The notes under the pieces were generated by a model. The model was not told where the DNA came from, made no database searches, and worked only from the letters and a program-made list of their open reading frames with translations. The translations under genes were made by a program, and so were the position numbers. 64,000 nucleotides of DNA from Haberlea rhodopensis (taxonomy: Eukaryota; Streptophyta; Magnoliopsida; Lamiales; Gesneriaceae), in contig CAJQUN010000978.1 of assembly GCA_907163345.1 (NCBI GenBank), forward strand, positions 1 through 64,000, in the 5' to 3' direction. Below, in pieces: positions 55,865-64,000 of the stretch; within the stretch, counting starts at the first letter, position 1; every line of letters begins with the position of its first letter.

Positions 55865-57579
55865 TTATTTTATTACGATTTAACTCATATAGAGAACGAT
55901 CCCATTCATCTATTCAAGATGACCCCGAACCAGAATCATCTCGAAAATCTGTTTCAAATTATTCGAGTGCTCATTTTACAGACTCAAAAATCAATTTTAA
56001 ATCACCTCTTCCAGAATTTCAACCTTCTAGTTCAACAAATTATTCTCCTCCTAATTCTCCAACTTTATCTCAAATAAACATGATTTCATGTTTACAATTT
56101 AATTGTAATCATCAATATTTGATTGATGATTACAATGATCCAGATAACACAGATAAAAGACAATGGTTTGAACAATTAGAACCACAATTCATAGAACAAA
56201 TAAAAAAGGCTTGGATGATTGACATTATCAAGAAAAAGGCAAATATTCCTTTACTTAATTGGTTTCATATGTATACCTTTACAAAATATATAGAAAATGT
56301 TTATTCACTACAACAAATAAATGTTCAAACCGCCATTTACAAAAAATGGACTTTAGACAATAATACTGTTGTCACTTCTATTCATCCACCTCTTCAAAAA
56401 ATAAAAGTAACCACTCCAGATGGTGAAATCATAGCTACTCCCTTCAAACGAGGTCGTGACGGAAAAGACCCTGTTTCACAAGAAGATGTCATAAAAATAT
56501 ATCAACAAAATAATTTTTCAAATCAAATTTTACATACTATTGCTACTCAGTTAAATCAAATGCAAAATTTACAAATAGAAACTAAATCAGAAAATTTAAA
56601 ATTTCCTCACGATATTTCCAAACCTCACTTTAACCCAAGAAGTATTCCTATGTCCCTTGAAAGTAAATTAAAATTACCAAATACCGATATACTTAATCGT
56701 ATAAACGAAAAACTAGTCAATATTCCCTCTACTAGTAATTCAAAGATTAATTGCGTTAAAATATCAAACGAAAGTGACAGTTCCGATAGTGATACTAATA
56801 ATCTCATTAATGAAATTAACAAAAAATTTAAAGGAGAAATAAATAAATTACGTTCATCTGGACCAACTAGAAATTTTTATAACAAACCTACACCTCCTGA
56901 TATTCAATATGAAGAAAGAACTCAATTTCAAACTTCTAAATATGATGGACAATCTATACATCAATGGAATATAGATGGTAAATCCGAATCTGAAATACTC
57001 AATACACTACAAGAAATGGGTATGGCAAAAACTGCCTACCGAATTCAAAATGCTACAGAAGAAAATGCTGTAGGTCTTCTAGTAACAGGATTTACAGGAC
57101 AATTAAAAAATTGGTGGGATAACCAATTAAATTTAGACGAAAAACAATCTATTATACATCATAAGTCAGAATATGAAAATGAAGATGGTATAATTCAACA
57201 AAAGGCTGATGCCTGTGATTATTTAATAATTACTATAGGTATGTATTTTATAGGAAATCCCAAAGAAGAATTAAACTCATCTCATATTGTTCTTTCAAAT
57301 TTAAGATGTCCTACTCTATCTGATTATAGATGGTACAAAGACGTCTTTCTTACTTATGTTCTTAAAAGAATAGACTGTAATCAAGCTTTCTGGAAAGAAA
57401 GATTCATTGCAGGTCTTCCAAAATTATTCGGAGAACGAATAACACAAAAACTCAAAACTGAAACTGATAGTGATCCTATCAATTTTGATTCAATAACTTT
57501 TGGGCTATTATTTTCCTTTATCAAAAGAGAAGCTTTAACATTATGCTATGAATTAAAGCTACAATCAAAATATGGCAAA
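55865..57579 (+). pseudogene. Pararetrovirus copy 2: coat protein region, open but truncated
   Basis: The viral frame resumes after element B and stays open for about 570 codons. The apparent start at 55807 lies in the LTR and is not viral. Visible parts are a Ser/Pro-rich linker, a conserved block with QWFEQLEPQF (about 56160), a basic PFKRGRDGKD stretch (about 56440), a serine/aspartate-rich segment (about 56770-56800) and the core with NWWDNQLNLDE (about 57109-57141) and GMYFIGNP (57240). It ends at KYGKD (57580), before the zinc knuckle seen at 14132-14091 in copy 1. It is the best-preserved viral coding stretch in the window. Confidence 0.88.
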
Positions 57580-57605
57580 GATAACCAATTAACTTTAGAC
57601 GAAAA
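57580..57605 (+). other. Filler DNA at the junction of viral copies 2 and 3
   Basis: These 26 bp differ at one base from viral coat-protein sequence at 57118-57143, about 460 bp upstream. The base here equals that in copy 1 (near 14828-14850). On both sides there is short overlap (GATAA on the left, GAAAA on the right). The result is an inserted template piece between two inverted viral segments. Confidence 0.8.
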
Positions 57606-57811
57606 GTTTTAAAATCTTATGTTTAAGTTATCTACTGTAATAGTGTTACGGAGTACGGGACCACCACCGGGACCACCTACACGGCTGACCAACGGACTTA
57701 CAGGCTGACCAACGCAAACAGTAATACCAGAACAGTATGAACTTAAAATAATGATCTTAAAACTAAGGAATGGTTTCTACAATTTGAAGATAGATCTAGG
57801 TTTGGGAGTAA

Positions 57812-57827
57812 CTTGGCTCTGATACCA
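57812..57827 (-). other. Pararetroviral tRNA-Met primer site, copy 3
   Basis: The minus strand reads TGGTATCAGAGCCAAG, identical to 10433-10448. Confidence 0.88.
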
Positions 57828-58052
57828 TTTCGGGTTGGATCGAACGTTTTGGATTAAACATGATAGGAATGTAAAATAGTAAACATGTATGTAAATGAAG
57901 ACTTTAAATAAACCAATTTGTAAAAAAGACTTACTTTGAATTTGAACAATAGTAATCGATTACAAGCAAGTATTGTAGTGGAAAATGAGAGTGAAATTGA
58001 TTATAAGATCATCCAGAGAATTCTGCGATGATTGTAATGAAATCTACATATC

Positions 58053-58060
58053 TATTTATA
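58053..58060 (-). promoter_or_regulatory. TATA box of the pararetroviral promoter, copy 3
   Basis: The minus strand reads TATAAATA inside CTATAAATAG, with the same surroundings and nearly the same distance to the primer site as in copy 1. Confidence 0.6.
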
Positions 58061-58424
58061 GATACATTTATTGAAATTACATTTGAATTTAAACTACATT
58101 TGCATTACATGAGCATCTACTTTTGGAAAATGGCCGACAGTACTTTTGGCTTTAGCATCTTTTCTGTAGTCTTTTGATTTGAGTGGGAAAGCATCTTGAA
58201 TTAGAACCGTAGCTTTATTCTTTACTTTGAGTAGTGGTAGCTTTGACGTCAGATCTTCCTTTGTCATTTTGTCGCTTGTGGATTCGCACTGTAGAGCCAG
58301 CTGGCTGTGATAATTCCACCAGCTTTCCACATGAATTTTTGTTTGCCAATTTTGGAGCCTGATAATTCTCTTGATTGAATCATTGAACATAAATTATTGT
58401 AGTCATTTTGCTTTGTCATAGCTG

Positions 58425-59036
58425 TCATAAATCAAATGGATCTTGAGCAAATTGATCTTTGAATGGGTCAAAATTTGACGTTGATTCATCAGAATCGGCT
58501 TTTGATGAGGAGGACTTCATTGTTTTTAGATAATGAACATAATTAGCTGCTAATTCTGGACATTCTTCCATCATATGAAGTAGTTTGATTTGTTGATCAG
58601 AGTAATCGGTTGTAGGTTGCTTCTCAATTTTTGTTTTTCTGGCAGTTTGAATCATGAATTCATTTTTTGCTTGAATTCTGGCATTCAAGGGATGAGTTGG
58701 TTTAGTAGATACTTCAGCTGGATTGATTGGTGACCATTTAATTTTTTCACCTGTTTGAAGAAATCTAAGAACCACTTCTTGATTGCAATAATTCGTTGAA
58801 TAATTTTGCCACCATTTTATTTTAAATTCTCTAACTATAGAAATGGGGTAAGGTTTTGAATAAAATTGTTGAAATTGGAAATTCCAACAGAAAACCCATG
58901 GTACTTTGAATTCGGAGAAATATAGAATTTGTTTTTCAAATTCCGTACCTGGTGCTTTTGAAACAAAACTTTGAAGGGCAAGTTTTACATCTGGAGGTAA
59001 AATTTCGGTTGAAGGACCAAATTTAAACCACCAAAA
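58425..59036 (-). pseudogene. Pararetroviral C-terminal frame, 5'-truncated but open
   Basis: About 204 codons are open up to the satellite junction at 59037; the first few residues of the longest frame come from the satellite. The region starts with WWFKFGPS, includes KIKWWQNYS and ends in a Ser/Asp-rich acidic tail (DPFDL stop). It is the intact version of the broken 11030-11620 segment, so the reading frame seen here is likely the genuine one. It matches the extra frame after RNase H in many endogenous caulimovirids. The function is not established from the sequence. Confidence 0.7.
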
Positions 59037-59037
59037 A

Positions 59038-62000
59038 TTAAGCACGTTTTTTGATTTTTTAATAAATTTTGATTTCGTGCAAATATTGGAGTATAGATAT
59101 CTTGAGTAAATTTTCTTTGTTGGATGAAGATTTTATGCGAATATTCGAGTATAAGTCTTGAGTTCATCATTTTCTTAGTTGTAAGGAGATTTGTGCTAAT
59201 ATTTGAGTAAATGTCTTTGTAAAAAAAATCAGTTTGTGGAATTTTAACATAAAATCTTGAGTACATTTTCTTGGTTGGAAGATGATTTTCAGAAATTTTC
59301 ACAAATTACGAAAGTCTATTGATTTTTTTAGAAATTTTGATTTCATGCGAATATTTGATTATGTGTTTTGAATACATCATTTTCTTTGTCGGAAAAAGTG
59401 CTTGAGCAATTTTGATAGTCACGGGGTTTTTTTTTTAATAAATTTCTTTTTTGTGTGAATATTCGGGTATCTGTCTTTGTAAACAAATTCAATTTGTGGA
59501 ATTTTAACATCTAGTCTTGAGTACATCATTTTCTTTGTTGGATGAAGATTTTATGCGAATATTCGAGTATAAGTCTTGAGTACATCATTTTCTTAGTTGT
59601 AAGGAGATTTTGTGCTAATATTTGAGTAAATGTCTTTGTAAAAAAATTCAGTTTGTGGAATTTTAACATCAAATCTTGATTACATTTTCTTGGTTGGAAG
59701 ATGATTTTCAGAAATTTTCACAAATTACGAAAGTCCTTTGATTTCTTTAGAAATTTTGATTTATGCGAATATTCGAGTATGTGTTTTGAATACATCATTT
59801 TCTTTGTTGACAAAAGTGTTTGAGCAATTTTCATATTCACGGGCGTTTTTTTATTTTTTTCATAAATTTCTTTTTTGTGTGAATATTCGAGTATATGTCT
59901 TTGTAAACCAATTCAATTTGTGGAATTTTAACATCTAGTCTTAAGTACATCATTTTCTTATTTGGAGGAAGGTTTTTAGAAATTTTCAGAATTTCGTAGG
60001 TTTTTTTTATTTTTCGGTAAATTTGATTTATCCAAATATTCAAATATTTATTTTGAGTACATCACTTTCTTAGTTGGAAGAAATTATTAAGATAATTTCA
60101 CAAATTACATATGTTTTTTGATTTTTCGATTAATTTCTATTTTGTGCGAATATTCGAGTATAGTACATCGTTTTCTTTGTTGGATGAAGATTTTGTGCGA
60201 ATATTAGAGTATATGTCTTCGTAAACAAAATCTATTTGTGGAATTTTAACATCAAATCTTGAGTACATTTTCTTCGTTGGATGATGATTTTGAGAAATTT
60301 TCACAAATTACGTAAGTTTTTTGATTTTTTAAGAAAGTTTGATTTCACAGTTACAGACGATTTTTCAATTTTTTCATTAGTTTAATTTTCTTGTGAATAT
60401 TTAAGTATATGTCTTCGTATAGGAATTCAAATATCAGAATTTTTACATCTAGTCTTTTTAGTACATCATTTTCTTATTTGGAAAGAAGGTTTTGCGAAAT
60501 TTTCAGAATTTCGAAAGTTTTTTAATTTATTTTTTGATAAATTTTGATTTGTCCAAATATTCAAGTATATATTTTTGAGTATATCATTTTCTTAGATGGA
60601 AGGAGTTATTAAGATATATTCAAAAATTACGCATGTTTTTTTATTTTTTGATAAATTTATATTTTGTAAGAATATTCAAGTGTATGTCTTGAGTATACAT
60701 CATTATCTTCGTTGGAAGAAACTTTTGAGCAACTTTAACAATTAAGCACGTTTTTTTTATTTTTTAATAAATTTAGATTTCGTGCGAATATTCGAGTATA
60801 GATCTTGAGTACATCATTTTCTTAGTTGTATGGAGATTTTGAGCTACTATTTGAGTAAATGTCTTTGTAAAAAATTCAGTTTGTGGAATTTTAACATAAA
60901 ATCTTGAGTACATTTTCTTGGTTGGAAGATGATTTTCAGAAATTTTCACAAATTACGAAAGTCCTTTGATTTTTTTAGAAATTTTGATTTCATGCGAATA
61001 TTCGAGTATGTGTTTTGAATACATCATTTTCTTTGTTGGAAAAAGTGTTTGAGCAATTTTCATAGTCACATGCGTTTTTTTATTTTTTTCATAAATTTCT
61101 TTTTTGTGTGAATAGTCGAGTATATGTCTTTGTAAACCAATTCAATTTGTGGAATTTTAACATCTAGTCTTGAGTACATCATTTTCTTATTTGGAGGAAG
61201 GTTTTGAGAAATTTTCAGAATTTCGTAGGTTTTTTTTATTTTCTGATAAATTTTGATTTGTCCAAATATTCAAGTATTTATTTTGAGTACATCACTTTCG
61301 TAGTTGGAAGAAATTATTAAGATAATTTCTCAAATTACATATGTTTTTTGATTTTTTGATAAATTTCTATTTTGTGCGAATATTCGAGTATAGTACATCA
61401 TTTTCTTTGTTGGATGAAGATTTTGTTCGAATATTCGAGTATATGTCTTCGTAAACAAATTCTATTTGTGGAATTTTTAACATCAAATCTTGAGTACATT
61501 TTCTTGGTTGGATGATGATTTTGAGAAATTTTCACAAATTACGTAAGTTTTTTGAGTTTCTTCGAAATTTTGATTGCATGCGAATATTCGAGTATGTGTT
61601 TTGAATACATCATTTTCTTTGTTAGAAAAAGTGTTAGAGCAATTTTCACAGTTACAGACGTTTGTTTTTCATTAGTTTCATTTTCGTGTGAATATTTAAG
61701 TATATGTCTTCGTATAGCAATTCAAATATCAGAATTTTAACATCTAGTCTTTTTAGTACATCATTTTCTTATTTGGAAAGAAGGTTTTGCGAAATTTTCA
61801 GAATTTCGAAAGTTTTTTAATTTATTTTTTGATAAATTTGATTTGTCCAAATATTCAAGTATATATTTTTGAGTATATCATTTTCTTATATGGAAGGAGT
61901 TATTAAGATATATTCAAAAATTACGCATGTTTTTTTATTTTTTGATAAATTTCTATTTTGTAAGAATATTCAAGTATATGTCTTGAGTACATCATTATCT

Positions 62001-64000
62001 TGGTTGGAAGAAACTTTTGAGCAATTTTAACAATTAAGCACGTTTTTTTATTTTTTAATAAATTTAGATTCCGTGCGAATATTCGAGTATAGATCTTGAG
62101 TACATCATTTTCTTAGTTGTAAGGAGATTTTGAGCTCATATTTGAGTAAATGTCTTTGTAAAAAAATTCAGTTTGTGGAATTTTAACATCAAATCTTGAG
62201 TACATTTTCTTGGTTGGAAGATGATTTTCAGAAATTTTCACAAATTACGAAAAGTCCTTTGATTTTTTTAGAAATTTTGATTTCATGCAAATATTCGAGT
62301 ATGTGTTTTGAATACATCATTTTCTTTGTTGGAAAAAGTGTTTGAGCAATTTTCATAGTCACAGGCGTTTTTTTATTTTTTTCATAAATTTCTTTTTTGT
62401 GTGAATAGTCGAGTATATGTCTTTGTAAACCAATTCAATTTGTGGAATTTTATCATCTAATCTTGAGTACATCATTTTCTTATTTGGAGGAAGGTTTCGA
62501 GAAATTTTCAGAATTTCGTAGGTTTGTTTTATTTTCTGATAAATTTTGATTTGTCCAAATATTCAAGTATTTATTTTGAGTACATCACTTTCGTAGTTGG
62601 AAGAAATTATTAAGATAATTTCTCAAATTACATATGTTTTTTGATTTTTTGATAAATTTCTATTTTGTGCGAATATTCGAGTATAGTACATCATTTTCTT
62701 TGTTGGATGAAGATTTTGTTCGAATATTCGAGTATATGTCTTCGTAAACAAATTCTATTTGTGGAATTTTTAACATCAAATCTTGAGTACATTTTCTTGG
62801 TTGGATGATGATTTTGAGAAATTTTCACAAATTACGTAAGTTTTTTGAGTTTCTTCGAAATTTTGATTGCATGCGAATATTCGAGTATGTGTTTTGAATA
62901 CATCATTTTCTTTGTTAGAAAAAGTGTTTGAGAAATTTTCACAGTTACAGACGTTTTTTTTCTTCATTAGTTTAATTTTCGTGTGAATATTTAAGTATAT
63001 GTCTTCGTAAAGCAATTCAAATATCAGAATTTTAACATCAAGTCTTTTTAGTACATCATTTTCTTATTTGGAAAGAAGGTTTTGCGAAATTTTCAGAATT
63101 TCGAAAGTTTTTTAATTTATTTTTTGATAAATTTTGATTTGTCCAAATATTCAAGTATATATTTTTGAGTATATCATTTTCTTAGATGGAAGGAGTTATT
63201 AAGATATATTCAAAAATTACGCACGTTTTTTTTTATTTTTTGATAAATTTCTATTTTGTAAAAATATTCAAGTATATGTCTTGAGTACTTCATAATCTTG
63301 GTTGGAAGAAACTTTTGAGAAATTTTAACAATTAAGCACGTTTTTTTATTTTTAATAAATTTAGATTTCGTGCGAATATTCGTGTATAGATCTTGAGTAC
63401 ATCATTTTCTTAGTTGTAAGGAGATTTTGAGCTCATATTTGAGTAAATGTCTTTGTAAAAAAATTCAGTTTGTGGAATTTTAACATCAAATCTTGAGTAC
63501 ATTTTCTTGGTTGGAAGATGATTTTCAGAAATTTTCACAAATTACGAAAGTCCTTTGATTTTTTTAGAAATTTTGATTTCATGCCAATATTCGAGTATGT
63601 GTTTTGAATACATCATTTTCTTTGTTGGAAAAAGTGTTTGAGCAATTTTCATAGTCACAGGCGTTTTTTTATTTTTTTCATAAATTTCCATTTTGTGTGA
63701 ATAGTCGAGTATATGTCTTTGTAAACTAATTCAATTTGTGGAATTTTAACATCTAGTCTTGAGTACATCATTTTCTTATTTGGATGAAGGTTTTGAGAAA
63801 TTTTCAGAATTTCGTAGGTTTTTTTTATTTTCTGATAAATTTTGATTAGTCCAAATATTCAAGTATTTATTTTGAGTACATCACTTTCGTAGTTGGAAGA
63901 AATTATTAAGATAATTTCTCAAATTACATATGTTTTTTGATCTTTTGATAAATTTCTATTTTGTGCGAATATTCGAGTATAGTACATCATTTTCTTTGTT
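59038..64000. repeat. AT-rich satellite array with a higher-order unit of about 1.29 kb
   Basis: The region is made of divergent short subunits, roughly 60-150 bp. Most contain (G)CGAATATTCGAGTAT followed by GTCTT or GTGTTTTG, GAGTACATCATTTTCTT, TTGGAAGA and AATTTTCA. The marker AAATTCAGTTTGTGGAATT recurs near 59645, 60875, 62166 and 63463. The marker ACAGACG with CATTAG recurs near 60355, 61655 and 62950. These give a higher-order period of about 1.23-1.30 kb. The array starts at the viral junction and runs beyond the window. Frames inside it are short and meaningless. Confidence 0.92.

Larger units (their letters stand above)
57606..59037 (-). mobile_element. Endogenous pararetrovirus copy 3: C-terminal frame, promoter, primer site, leader
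   Basis: The piece is minus-strand, joined head-to-tail in inverted orientation to copy 2. It corresponds to 10225-11640 of copy 1: leader 57606-57811, primer site 57812-57827, TATA box 58053-58060, and a C-terminal frame ending at 58425. At 59037/59038 the viral sequence stops within the WWFKFG motif and satellite DNA begins. Confidence 0.88.

Noticed and set aside
1..64000. tRNA or rRNA genes
   Set aside because: The only tRNA-like strings are the TGGTATCAGAGC primer sites. No cloverleaf or rRNA core was seen by eye.

Overview
The window is a block of repetitive nuclear DNA from a flowering plant, and no intact host gene is visible in it. The evidence is long-terminal-repeat (LTR) retrotransposons of plant type (Ty3/gypsy chromoviruses with a C-terminal chromodomain, and a Ty1/copia element), an endogenous plant pararetrovirus (Caulimoviridae), tandem satellites, and primer sites matching plant initiator tRNA-Met. 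I cannot name the species. Layout, left to right: 1-1845 minisatellite arrays of three unit types; 2186-4844 a solo gypsy LTR (F) with a perfect GATGA target-site duplication (TSD); 4850-6787 unrecognised DNA leading to a primer-site-like motif (6788-6805) and a minus-strand 565-bp LTR (6808-7372); 7373-15302 a decayed minus-strand pararetrovirus copy longer than one genome unit; 15303-21118 a 5'-truncated plus-strand gypsy element (E); 21119-57605 a plus-strand pararetrovirus copy split by insertions; 57606-59037 a minus-strand pararetrovirus piece; 59038-64000 an AT-rich satellite with a repeat of about 1.29 kb that runs off the window. The middle is a nest of insertions that can be read exactly. 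Gypsy element A (21889-30757, minus, TSD CAAAC) and gypsy element B (30835-55864, plus) both landed in the same viral reading frame only about 75 bp apart. B's left LTR was later hit by copia element C (32123-40942, plus, TSD ACGAT) and gypsy element D (41563-48860, minus, TSD AGTGT). Removing the insertions leaves one viral segment, confirmed by the other viral copy at 7373-10220. The order of events is therefore virus, then A and B, then C and D. None of the elements looks autonomous. D has the longest open gag-pol frame but lost the integrase core, chromodomain, polypurine tract and part of one LTR in a single deletion. C has three premature stops and one frameshift. A, B and E carry several breaks each. 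All viral copies are dead: they have deletions, frameshifts and a mutated protease active site. The most interesting signals lie in the LTRs. Five distinct gypsy LTR types (F, E, A, B, D) share a short perfect inverted repeat, GTACGT-loop-ACGTAC, whose loop varies in length and sequence. They also share an array of GCGATCGATCGC palindromes just upstream and splice-like signals in a fixed order. This looks like a conserved regulatory or leader-RNA module. Other points are filler DNA at viral and retrotransposon break junctions, telo-box palindromes in the copia leader, and a satellite built around GAATATTC.
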